DNA from: Vicugna pacos
Lineage: Eukaryota; Chordata; Mammalia; Artiodactyla; Camelidae
NCBI RefSeq assembly: GCF_048564905.1
Contig: NW_027328872.1
Coordinates: forward strand, 620,001-684,000
DNA: 64,000 nucleotides
Reading direction: 5' to 3'
Shown here: one piece after another, positions 1-11,220 of the stretch
Layout of the letters: every line of letters starts with the position of its first letter
Position numbering within the stretch: the first letter of the stretch is position 1
The notes under the pieces: model-generated
What the model was told of the DNA's origin: nothing
Seen by the model: only the letters and a program-made list of their open reading frames with translations
Database searches by the model: none
Made by a program: the position numbers and the translations under genes

Positions 1-1928
1 CTTCACCCCAGGGAAGACAGAAACACAACATTTGCTGAATCTAGCGGAAGGCCATCGTTTCTAGGTGTGAGCTAAGTATTCAATTCCTATCTATTTCAGC
101 CGAGACTATTTGACCTTTAAGGAGTTCACTGTTGTTCACAGAGTGTGAAGCTGGAGGAACTCTGATTCTAGGAGGGACTTGCCCTTCTCCTAATGGCTTC
201 ATTGCCGCTCAGGTACTGAACCTTCAAAATGGATGCGTGAGTGGAGGGGAGGGAAGGACAAGTGCTTGCTAGCTAGGCCCAAACCTGGGAAAAGGCTTAC
301 CTGGGCTTGGTGAATTTTGGTCTGAATGGCTTGGGAAGGCCCCTTGGGACGTGTGGATCCTCACGACCTCTTCCAAGAACAGGAGCGTTTTGATCATCTC
401 TGCCATCTCTTCTCTTGCACACGTCAGGGACCTTGGACCCATTCTTGGAGAAGAGAATTGAGGAACTTCCTCAAGTTCACGTTGGCACTCCGTATGTTTC
501 TGCCAGTATCAGCGAGGTTCAATATGTCTCCTGAATGTCTTTTGAGCCTGGTATCCTCTACAGCTGTCTCCACGCCAGTATTCTCCATTGTAGCAGAACA
601 TCTCTCATCCATGTGTTCGCATCTCTCCTCAATCCGTGCAGCCAGCTTTTCGGCCAGCTTCTCTTCGTGACTCCCCTAAAGTCGACTTCACCAGGACTGG
701 GCAAGTCTGAAAGTACCTCGGAGCCTCACCAGTAAGCTGATGACAGGCAGATCTTCCACTGTCTGCCCTTTCAGGTTCTGGAAACTGACCTGTGAACTCA
801 GGTCTTTGGGCAGCAGAAGTATCTCGATCTTACACAGCTTCCCGGACCAAACACCTAAGCCAAGCTCCACAGAGGCCTGCAGCCCCTCCATCACACTGAT
901 CCACCCACAGAACTCGGCCCGGTTACCTAGGATCCAACAGCCACAACAAGCCTCGTGGAACACACCAACATTCCACCTGGAATCCAACCGGTAACTGCCA
1001 TCCCCAATGGCTGCTGCATCTTGTCAGTGTTGGGGGAGGGGCTGCATCCGACGAGAGGTTCCTAAAGTAAATGTGGTTCTGCCCACTAGCGTCCCATGGG
1101 CCTTTCTTCTTCCCTCTTTCCTTTTGTTCAGATCTGTATGCACAGTACCAATGGAGAGAAGTGTGTCCCTTTTCAGTTGAAGGTTTCACACGTCTTTAAA
1201 CTTTCTAAGAGTTCACAGTACACAGAGACCCAGTAAAGGAGACTTATGTTCCTATAATATCCGTACAACCAGAATACATATGCGTCGCATGATTTCTGCT
1301 GAAAAACCCACACTCTCAGGACATGGATCTATTTGTTTCATGGGGGCTGAATTTCCAAGAAATGAAACCAACCCCAATGTGCACGTTACTGTCTGTCTCT
1401 TTTGCTCTTAGTACACTTTGGCAGAGCTACTTGCCTTTGTTATAGGCTTCTTACAATTCTTCTCTACGTAGCGTAGAATATGGCATTCCTTCATCCTGTT
1501 GGAAGACATACAAGATTACATCACGGACTAGGAAACCATTGGATTCCAAATCGGCATTTGGGTGAGGTCACGATATACTCTTATGAATCTATATTTACGA
1601 ATATTAATGCACGCCTCTGATTTCCGAATACAAGTGTGCTGAGTACATGCAAGCCGCAATACTGGGTCGATGCGTGCTGAATGATCCTTGACATCACCTT
1701 GAGTATTTTCTTTAGAATAATCATGTTTCCCATGATATATGTCAGCCAACCATACCATTTTGGTGCATGTTTGTTGGTTTGATTCTTTGTTGGTCTGCTT
1801 CTCGCTTGTTTTGCAAACACGTCAGGACATGCATCTCTCCTTTCGCTTCAAACAGAGAGTCAAATAAGCTGATTCACTTAAGAGAGTGCTTCCAATCACC
1901 TATGATTTCCTGCTTCCCTCTCCAATCT

Positions 1929-2900
1929 TTAAGGTTTTGATGTCCTCCTTGCCTTCTTCTTGTTTCTTCTTTGCCACTCATGCTCTTCTTGCATTTCCAA
2001 TAATGGTTTTCTTCTTTCCATTTCATCTTGCTGCTTTTCTATTCTGGGGAGTATTCTCAACCTTCCTTTTAGAAGAAGTTTTGAACTGCTGAATTCTTTT
2101 ATGATTTGCCGGTCTGTGGATTGCTCTAGCTCTGCCGTTATTAGAAATGGTGGTCATGTGGCATAGGCTACCCTAGGTGGCAGCCTTTGGCCATTCAGGA
2201 TATGGTCTGTGTCCTGGCACTCCTCCCTGTCCTGCAATATTGCTGCCGAGTTATAAGCTGAAACCCCTCTGGAGGTTCCCTTGTGACTATGTTGTACCTC
2301 CAGGTGCATTTTAAATCATTGTGATATTCGTGAACTTTGTTGATTGGAATCATACAGCTGTTGGTAGGTCTATTGGGATTCCACCTCCTTTGGATGCTGT
2401 GTAATTCCTGAATTCGCATAGATGATTTTTTCTTGGCTTTCAACAAGTTTCAGTCTGATATTTCTACAGATAAATTTTCAGACATATTTTATTTCTTTAT
2501 CTCTTGCTTTTCCATCTGGGACTCTTATGATTTCTAGTCTTTCATGCCCTGTCTTATCCCAGGATACAACAGCAATATTTTCATTGTTTTGCACTTGCTT
2601 TCCTATGTCCGAATCTGACCGAGGGATTTCTGTTCCCCTGTCTTCACAGTCATTCACGCGTCCCTCTGCATTATCTAGTCTGCTAAGGACTGAAATTTAG
2701 CCCTGATATTATCACATCCACTGAGTTTTCTGATATCTTTTGGCTCGTCTTTAGACTTTCTCTTCCCCTTTTCTGGTATTCTGCCTTTTGTGATTCTGAG
2801 ACCCTTTTGTTCTTCAGTGTTTTCCTGACCTCCATTTTCAACACTTGGACTGCATAGCGTTTTGCAGTCTAGTTGTTTGAAAGCTTATCTTTTGGGCCTT
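1929..2900 (-). mobile_element. LINE-1 ORF1 fragment, antisense, decayed (unit 1)
   Basis: Read on the minus strand, three successive frames match LINE-1 ORF1p in the correct order. First comes RLDNAEGRVNDCEDRG, followed by EI..SD and a KNNE-like stretch, as at the end of the coiled coil, then an I.VPDGK-like stretch as at the start of the RRM-like domain. Next comes RWNPNRPT with KGT and SA..SA..LQ.RE, as in the C-terminal domain. Last is STDRQIIKEF with a following LLKG, like the FTDKQKLREF segment. Stops and at least two frame changes make it non-functional. Unit 1 has one further single-base deletion near 2302. The outer limits are approximate; no ORF2, 3' end or poly(A) was recognised. 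Confidence 0.78.
2171..2183 (+). promoter_or_regulatory. CTCF-like core CCCTAGGTGGCAG (unit 1)
   Basis: TAGGTGGCAG fits the core of the CTCF motif (YAGRKGGCRS), but the left half fits poorly. It lies in the antisense L1 ORF1 fragment and recurs in all full units except unit 11, where one core base is changed. Because it is derived from L1 coding sequence, it may have no meaning. Confidence 0.2.
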
Positions 2901-4772
2901 CAATATCTTTGGAACTGAAAATGGTACTTCCTATTTCTTTTACTGTACTTCTTCATCTCTACTGGTCAGGTAATATCAGGTATTTAATGTAGATATTTAG
3001 GTCTATGTTAAGTGAAAATTTTAGACCCTTGTCTCTACACAATTCCAAGGGATTTCTGTGAGGACAATTTCTCCTAGACATTGATGCCATATTCTGTTCC
3101 TGTGTGTGTTGTCTGGTATATCACCAATTGCTGTTGTTGCATTTGTTGTGATGAACAACCTATACTACCTCGATTATCATAACTTCATTTTGATTACGCT
3201 TATCTCACAATTCTGAAAGTGCGCAGGACACGGTCTCTTGTGGAAATGAGGATTCTAAATGTTCTCAGCTCTGCATTCTGCTCTATGTCATTTTGGAGTG
3301 TTTCCAAAACAGCAAACTGAGAGTGCGCTTGTGCTTTGTAGTGCCACGGGAATGTCCCAATGAAAGCAGTTCTTCCCAGAGCTTCTGTGTCTACTGAAAC
3401 ACCAGTGGAAGCACATCCATGGATGTCACAAATCAGGGCCTGCTGGAATGATCCCGCAGACCGACCTTGGTGTCCTCGCTGCCGTACCGTGCCGGTGCCA
3501 TCCAAAATGTAGCATCCGATTTTGGGAGATAGTGCTGAAGGAAATGCTTCCTCTTCTCACGCTGTGGACTTGGACCACTCTACCTTGTCCTATCATCCTT
3601 GTGGCACGAGTGCACGAAGGCCACCACAGAGCTGTTGCGCATCCTGTGCCTCAAACCAAACCATAATCCCAGCCCAGGTTATGAATGTAGCAGATCCTAA
3701 GGCTTTTCATTCTGATTTCAAACCCAAGGCCCCCTGGATCCCTCAGACCAGATGCACGATAGCTCTGATTCAGCCCCACACGTGCTCTATTGGCAAAATG
3801 CCCAATTGGTCCCTGGTCCTGCAGATGCACTGGGTGTGGCCATGGGACATATCGGTAATCTCAACCGCGCGACCAGTGTGGTTGATTTATCATTGGTAGC
3901 CTGTTCAGTTTGCTCTCTTCATTAGACCCACCACATCCCACAATGCACTCCAGATCCCTGAGACTCAGCCTATGCCATCAACCGTAGCCCTATACCTCAC
4001 TTACCGATGCCCCTGCTAACTGTAATTTGGCATCACGGATCTTGGTCTCAGAATCAACTGTGGGGATATTTTGCGCTGGTTTCTTTGAGTTCTGTCAGCC
4101 AAGCATCTGCTGTGCACTCTTGTAAATCTCAGCACATCACCTTCAATCTCATGCCTCCTGTCCGCTTGAGAGGGTGCGTCCAAGTTAAACAGGGTTTCAC
4201 CCTTGTTGGTCAGAACCTGCACTGGTTTCCATTCCCTGCTTTGCCTTCTCCTGCTTCCAGGTGTCCTGAGGCCTCATCCTGTCTTTGGAAGTAACAGACC
4301 TCTCTTCGGCAAGTGTCCTGTGCCAAAGGCTGGGTGAGTGGAGTTTTACATTTCTCTGTTCAAGGGAGCGCGTGAGTGCAGGTTGCACTTCTTCTCTGCC
4401 AACTGGGCATCGATGAATCAACACTATCCAGATACATTTCACAGAAATGTGATATTTGCTTAGCTCTTGGTTTCTATACAGCCGTGGTGGGAGGGGTTGT
4501 CCAAAGAAACCTGTTTTGACATTGTGTTGATATCTCATTTGCAGTCTTTAAGAATTTTAACAGAATTCATTTCCATGTTTTGGGAGTTATACGAAAATGA
4601 AGTTATTTTTTGAAACACACTAAATCGACCTAGAAGCCAGACTTGTCAATTTTGGTAACATTTTGTCAGCAGTACGGAAAACCTAGACAGATAGAATGCA
4701 AACTAGCAGTCCAAACTGTTAAAGGGGTCATGTCAGCTCTTTACGGTTGAAGCCTCCGAGAGAAACAGGAAC

Positions 4773-4803
4773 CATGAAATAACTATTGGAAACATGAAAT
4801 AAC
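4773..4803. repeat. 11 bp direct repeat CATGAAATAAC, 20 bp apart (unit 1)
   Basis: CATGAAATAAC occurs at 4773-4783 and again at 4793-4803. The pair is present in the same place in most units; in units 6 and 9 the first copy reads CGTGAAATAAC. Possibly the trace of an old local duplication; no function is implied. Confidence 0.6.
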
Positions 4804-5110
4804 CCCCAACCTTGGATACACTTGGGCATGTGGTGCCCTTTAGTCCTATTTGTCACCTACTGGCCAATGTTGGCATTTCAAGGGGTAACATCCCTCTCTA
4901 GGAAAATACAAGAGGAAACAAACCAAATATATACATTTAGGTTTGAATCCAAAAGCACCTAGAGGCATTATAGCTAGGAGAACCCTGCTGCAGTTATGCT
5001 TGTCTATGGAGAACCAGGTGTTCTTCTATCAGTGATGAGAACAGTTAATCTTCCGATCATGTTGGGTAAAGCCATTTAACGCAACCAAGTCTGCACCCAC
5101 ATGATATAGT

Positions 5111-5122
5111 GCCCCCGGGGGC
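5111..5122. repeat. 12 bp perfect GC palindrome GCCCCCGGGGGC (unit 1)
   Basis: It stands out as a pure GC self-complementary 12-mer inside AT-rich DNA. It is intact in units 1, 4, 5, 6, 8, 9 and 12. It is altered by one base in units 3, 7, 10 and 11, and deleted in unit 2. Confidence 0.8.
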
Positions 5123-5291
5123 TTGACTCAAGTGAAAGACGATCCACATAAGCTGTGTCTTTAATGTCATTGGCGACTTTTACAGTACACTTCACATTCT
5201 GACTTGTACTATTTACCTATACTGTCTTGAAAAACTGAGGCCTAATACAGATTCAAGTTCAGTCAAAGATTCCCCTCACTTACCACACTCC

Positions 5292-8200
5292 CTTCACCCC
5301 AGGGAAGACAGAAACACAACATTTGCTGAATCTAGCGGAAGGCCATCGTTTCTAGGTGTGAGCTAAGTATTCAATTCCTATCTATTTCAGCCGAGACTAT
5401 TTGACCTTTAAGGAGTTCACTGTTGTTCACAGAGAGTGAAGCTGGAGGAACTCTGATTCTAGGAGGGACTTGCCCTTCTCCTAATGGCTTCATTGCCGCT
5501 CAGGTACTGAACCTTCAAAATGGATGCGTGAGTGGAGGGGGGGAAGGGCATGTGCTTGCTAGCTAGGCCCAAAACTGGGAAAAGGCTTACCGGGGCTTGG
5601 TGAATTTTGGTCTGAATGGCTTGGGAAGGCCCCTTGGGACGTGTGGATTCTCACGACCTCTTCCAAGAACAGGAGCGTTTTGATCATCTCTGCCATCTCT
5701 TCTCTTGCACAAGTCAGGGACCTTGGACCCATTCTTGGAGAAGAGAATTGAGGAACTTCCTCAAGTCCACGTTGGCACTCCGTATGTTCTGCCAGTATCA
5801 GCGAGGTTCAATATGTCTCCTGAATGTCTTTTGAGCCTGGTATCCTCTACAGCTGTCTCCACGCCAGTATTCTCCATTGTAGCAGAACATCTCTCATCCA
5901 TGTGTTCGCATCTCTCCTCAATCCGTGCAGCCAGCTTTTCGGCCAGCTTCTCTTCGTGACTCCCCTAAAGTCGACTTCACCAGGACTGGGCAAGTCTGAA
6001 AGTACCTCGGAGCCTCACCAGTAAGCTGATGACAGGCAGATCTTCCACTGTCTGCCCTTTCAGGTTCTGGAAACTGACCTGTGAACTCAGGTCTTTGGGC
6101 AGCAGAAGTATCTCGAACTTACACAGCTTCCCGGACCAAACACCTAAGCCAAGCTCCACAGAGGCCTGCAGCCCCTCCATCACACTGATCCACCCACAGA
6201 ACTCGGCCCGGTTACCTAGGATCCAACAGCCACAACAAGCCTCGTGGAACACACCAACATTCCACCTGGAATCCAACCGGTAACTGCCATCCCCAATGGC
6301 TGCTGCATCTTGTCAGTGTTGGGGGAGGGGCTGCATCCGACGAGAGGTTCCTAAAGTAAATGTGGTTCTGCCCACTAGCGTCCCATGGGCCTTTCTTCTT
6401 CCCTCTTTCCTTTTGTTCAGATCTGTATGCACAGTACCAATGGAGAGAAGTGTGTCCCTTTTCAGTTGAAGGTTTCACACGTCTTTAAACTTTCTAAGAG
6501 TTCACAGTACACAGAGACCCAGTAAAGGAGACTTATGTTCCTATAATATCCGTACAACCGGAATACATATGCGTCTCATGATTTCTGCTGAAAAACCCAC
6601 ACTCTCAGGACATGGATCTATTGGCTTCATGGGGGCTGAATTTCCAAAAAATGAAACCAACCCCAATGTGCACGTTACTGTCTGTCTCTTTTGTTCTTAG
6701 TACACTTTGGCAGAGCTACTTGCCTTTGTTATAGGCTTCTTACAATTCTTCTCTACGTAGCGTAGAATATAGCATTCCTTCATCCTGTTGGAAGACATAC
6801 AAGACTACATCACGGACTAGGAATCCATTGGATTCCAAATCGGCATTTGGGTGAGGTCACGATATGCTCTTATGAATCTATATTTACGAATATGAATGCA
6901 CGCCTCTGATTTCCGAATACAAGTGTGCTGAGTACATGCAAGCCGCAATACTGGGTCGATGCGTGCTGAATGATCCTTGACATCACCTTGAGTATTTTCT
7001 TTTGAATAATCATGTTTCCCATGGTATATGTCAGCCAACCGTACCATTTTGGTGCATGTTTGTTGGTTTGATTCTTTGTTGGTCTGCTTCTCGCTTGTTT
7101 TGCAAACACGTCAGGACATGCATCTCTCCTTTCGCTTCAAACAGAGAGTCAAATAAGCTGATTCACTTAAGAGAGTGCTTCCAATCACCTATGATTTCCT
7201 GCTTCCCTCTCCAATCTTTAAGGTTTTGATGTCCTCCTTGCCTTCTTCTTGTTTCTTCTTTGCCACTCATGCTCTTCTTGCATTTCCAATAATGGTTTTC
7301 TTCTTTCCATTTCATCTTGCTGCTTTTCTATTCCGGTGAGTATTCTCAACCTTCCTTTTAGAAGAAGTTTTGAACTGCTGAATTCTTTTATGATTTACCG
7401 GTCTGTGGATTGCTCTAGCTCTACCGTTATTAGAAATGGTGGTCATGTGGCATAGGCTACCCTAGGTGGCAGCATTTGGCCATTCAGGATATGGTCTGTG
7501 TCCTGGCACTCCTCCCTGTCCTGCAATATTGCTGCCGAGTTATAAGCTGAAACCCCTCTGGAGGTTCCCTTGTGACTATGTTGTTTCCTCCAGGTGCATT
7601 TTAAATCACTGTGATATTCGTGAACTTTGTTGATTGGAATCATACAGCGGCTTGTAGGTCTATTGGGATTCCACCTCCTTTGGATGCTGTGTAATTCCTG
7701 AATTCGCATAGATGATTTTTTCTTGGCTTTCAACAAGTTTCAGTCTGATATTTCTACAGATAAATTTTCAGACATATTTTATTTCTTTATCTCTTGCTTT
7801 TCCATCTGGGACTCTTATGAAATCTAGTCTTTCATGCCCTGTCTTAACCCAGGATACAACAGCAATATTTTCATTGTTTTGCACTTGCTTTCCTATGTCC
7901 GAATCTGACCGAGGGATTTCTGTTCCCCTGTCTTCACAGTCATTCACGCGTCCCTCTGCATTATCTAGTCTGCTAAGGACTGAAATTTAGCCCTGATATT
8001 ATCACATCCACTGAGTTTTCTGATATCTTTTGGCTCGTCTTTAGACTTTCTCTTCCCCTTTTCTGGTATTCTGCCTTTTGTGATTCTGAGACCCTTTTGT
8101 TTTTAAGTGTATTCCTGACCTCCATTTTCAACACTTGGACTGCATAACGTTTTGCAGTCTAGTTGTTTGAAAGCTTATCTTTTGGGCCTTCAATATCTTT

Positions 8201-10539
8201 GGAACTGAAAATGGTACTTCCTATTACTTTTACTGTACTTCTTCATCTCTACTGGTCAGGTAATATCAGGTATCTAATGTAGATTTTTTGGGCTATGTTA
8301 AGTGAAAATTTTAGACTCTTGTCTCTACACAATTCCAAGGGATTTCTGTGAGGACAATTTCTCCTAGACATTGATGCCATATTCTCTTCCTGTGTGTGTT
8401 GTCTGGTATATCTCCAATTGCTGGTGTTGCATTTGTTGTGATGAACAACCCATACTATTTCGATTAGCATAACTTCATTTTGATTACGCTTATCTCACAA
8501 TTCTGAAAGTGCGCAGGACACGGCCTCTTGTGGAAATGAGGATTCTAAAGGTTCTCAGCTCTGCATTCTGCTCTATGTCATTTTGTAGTGTTTCCAAAAC
8601 AGCAAACTGAGAGTGCGCTTGTGCTTTGTAGTGCCACGGGAATGTCCCAATGAAATCAGTTCTTCCCAGAGCTTCTCTGTCTACTGAAACACCAGTGGAA
8701 GCACATCCATGGATGTCACAAATCAGGGCCTGCTGGAATGATCCCGCAGACCGACCTTGGTGTCCTCGCTGCCGTACTGTGCCGGTGCCATCCAAAATGT
8801 AGCATCCGATTTTGGGAGATAGTGTTGAAGGAAATACTTCCTCTTCTCACGCTGTGGACTTGGACCACTCTACCTTGTCCTATCATCCTTGTGGCACGGG
8901 TGTACGAAGGCCACCACATAGCTTTTGTGCATCCTGTGCCTCAAACCAAACCATAATCCCAGCCCAGGTTATGAATGTAGCAGATCCTAAGGCTTTTCAT
9001 TCTGATTTCAAACCCAAGGCCCCCTGGATCCCTCAGACCAGATGCACGATAGCTCTGATTCAGCCCCACAAGTGCTCTATTGGCAAAATGCCCAATTGGT
9101 CCCTGGTCCTGCAGATGCACTGGGTGTGGCCATGGGACATATCGGTAATCTCAACCGCGCGACAAGTGTGGTTGATTTATCATTTGTAAACTGTTCGGTT
9201 TGCTCTCTTGATTAGACGCACCACATCCCACAACGCACTCCAGATCCCTGAGACTCAGCGTATGCCATCAACCGTAGCCCTATACCTCACTTACCGATGC
9301 CCCTGCTAACTGTAATTTGGCATCACGGATCTTGGTCTCAGAATCAACTGTGGGGATAATTTGCGCTGGTTTCTTTGAGTTCTTTCAGCCAAGCATCTGC
9401 TGGGCACTCTTGTAAATCTCAGCACATCACCTTCAATCTCATGCCTCCTGTCCGCTTGAGAGGGTGCGTCCAATTTAAACAGGGTTTCATCCTTGCTGGT
9501 CAGACCCTGCACTGGTTTCCATTCCCTGCTTTGCCTTCTCCTGCTTCCAGGTGTCCTGAGGCCTCATCCTGTCTTTGGAAGTAACAGACCTCTCTTCGGC
9601 AAGTGTCCTGTGCCAAAGGCTGGGTGAGTGGAGTTTTACATTTCTCTGTACAAGGGAGCGCGTGAATGCAGGTTGCACTTCTTCTCTGCCAACTGGGCAT
9701 CGATGAATCAACACTATCCAGATACATTTCACAGAAATGTGATATTTGCTTAGCTCTTGGTTTCTATACAGCCGTGGTGGGAGGGGTTGTCCAAAGAATC
9801 CTGTTTTGACATTGCGTTGATATCTCATTTGCAGTCTTTAAGAATTTTAACAGAATTCATTTCCATGTTTTGGGAGTTATACGAAAATGAATTTATTTTT
9901 TGAAACACACTAAATCGACCTAGTAGCCAGACTTGTCAAATTTGGTAACATTTTGTCAGCTCAACGGAAAACCTAGACAGATATAATGCAAACTAGCAGT
10001 CCAAACTGTTAAAGGGGTCATGTCAGCTCTTTACGGTTGAAGCCTCCGAGACCAACAGGAACCATGAAATAACTATTGGAAACATGAAATAACCCCCAAC
10101 CTAGGATACACTTGGGCATGTAGTGCCCTTTAGGCCTATTTGTCACCTACTGGCCAATGTTGGCCTTTCAAGGGGTAACATCACTCTCTAGGAAAATACA
10201 AGAGGAAACAAACCAAATATATACATTTAGGTTTGAATCCAAAAGCACCTAGAGGCATTAAAGCTAGGAGAACCCTGCTGCACTTATGCTTGTCTATGGA
10301 GGACCAGGTGTTCTTCTATCAGTGATGAGAACAGTTAATCTTCCGATCATGATGGGTAAAGCCATTTAACGCACCTCAAGTAAAAGACGATCCACATAAG
10401 CTGTGTCTTTAATGTCATTGGCGACTTTTACAGTACACTTCACTTTCTGACTTGTACTATTTACCTATACTGTCTTGAAAAACTGAGGCCTAATACAGAT
10501 TCAAGTTCAGTCAAAGATTCCCCTCACTTACCACACTCC
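5292..10539. repeat. Macrosatellite unit 2 (5,248 bp, 43 bp deletion)
   Basis: Shortest unit. A 43 bp deletion near 10373-10375 and a 1 bp deletion near 5787 account exactly for its length against the 5,292 bp base unit. The larger deletion removes the GC palindrome seen in most other units. The long plus-strand frame is cut short at 9189 by a stop. Confidence 0.97.
7218..8189 (-). mobile_element. LINE-1 ORF1 fragment, antisense, decayed (unit 2)
   Basis: Same fragment with the same breaks as in the other units, so it was already dead before the unit was amplified. The C-terminal-domain frame is open for 97 codons (7443-7736). Confidence 0.78.
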
Positions 10540-10839
10540 CTTCACCCCAGGGAAGACATAAACACAACATTTGCTGAATCTAGCGGAAGGCCATCGTTTC
10601 TAGGTGTGAGCTAAGTATTCAATTCCTATCTATTTCAGCCGAGACTATTTGACCTTTAAGGAGTTCACTGTTGTTCACAGAGTGTGAAGCTGGAGGAACT
10701 CTGATTCTAGGAGGGACTTGCCCTTCTCCTAATGGCTTCATTGCCGCTCAGGTACTGAACCTTCAAAATGGATGCGTGAGTGGAGGGGAGGGAAGGGCAA
10801 GTGCTTGCTAGCTAGGCCCAAACCTGGGAAAAGGCTTAC

Positions 10840-11210
10840 CTGGGCTTGGTGAATTTTGGTCTGAATGGCTTGGGAAGGCCCCTTGGGACGTGTGGATTCT
10901 CACGACCTCTTCCAAGAACAGGAGCGTTTTGATCATCTCTGCCATCTCTTCTCTTGCACACGTCAGGGACCTTGGACCCGTTCTTGGAGAAGAGAATTGA
11001 GGAACTTCCTCAAGTCCACGTTGGCACTCCGTATGTTTCTGCCAGTATCAGCGAGGTTCAATATGTCTCCTGAATGTCTTTTGAGCCTGGTATCCTCTAC
11101 AGCTGTCTCCACGCCAGTATTCTCCATTGTAGCAGAACATCTCTCATCCATGTGTTCGCATCTCTCCTCAATCCGTGCAGCCAGCTTTTCGGCCAGCTTC
11201 TCTTCGTGAC
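10840..11210 (-). pseudogene. Unrecognised coiled-coil-like relic reading frame beside a splice-donor match (reference unit 3)
   Basis: On the minus strand, from about 11210 down, a frame begins EEKLAEKLAARIEERCEHMD and stays open, with a methionine at 11151, to a stop at 10963. It is rich in E, K, R and L, with spacing that looks alpha-helical or coiled-coil. In the next frame, REEMAEMIKTLLFLEEVV continues the same character down to CCCAG/GTAAGCC, whose GT lies at 10838-10839, a good mammalian 5' splice-site match. A host exon now out of frame by one step is therefore possible. I do not recognise the family. Equivalent frames sit at 424, 16255, 21547, 26836, 32129, 42710, 48001 and 58583; unit 2 has a further 1 bp deletion near 5787. 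A chance frame or part of an old repeat is the alternative. Confidence 0.3.
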
Positions 11211-11220
11211 TCCCATAAAG

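Larger units (their letters stand above)
1..5291. repeat. Macrosatellite unit 1 (5,291 bp)
   Basis: First full unit of the tandem array, phased on the first base of the window (CTTCACCCCAGGGAAG, which recurs at 5292 and in every later unit). It is 1 bp shorter than the 5,292 bp base unit because of a deletion in the L1 part near 2302. It shares GTGGATCCTC near 355 with unit 12, where the other units have GTGGATTCTC. The long plus-strand frame that is open for 157-165 codons elsewhere stops here at 3899. The array continues to the left of the window. Confidence 0.97.

Noticed and set aside
326-670. 114-codon plus-strand frame repeated in most units
   Set aside because: It is the complement of the minus-strand coiled-coil-like frame, has a serine/leucine-rich shadow composition, and is broken by a 1 bp deletion in unit 2.
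688-1189. Minus-strand frames of 99 and 88 codons as a spindlin/SSTY-like or other testis gene
   Set aside because: A WN/GW-rich look first suggested a Tudor-like protein, but I could align no conserved block. One change introduces early ends in units 6 and 7.
1929-2900. Functional LINE-1 or a domesticated ORF1
   Set aside because: The fragment switches frame at least twice with internal stops in every unit, and no ORF2 or 3' end is recognised.
4197-4538. 113-codon minus-strand frame as a protein gene
   Set aside because: No domain recognised. The candidate plus-strand splice signals lie in the same place, and near-identity of the units makes its openness uninformative.
4936-4955. tRNA-like B box (GGTTTGAATCC) suggesting a tRNA or tRNA-derived SINE
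   Set aside because: One mismatch to the B box, no A box at the expected distance upstream, no cloverleaf and no poly(A) or A-rich tail.
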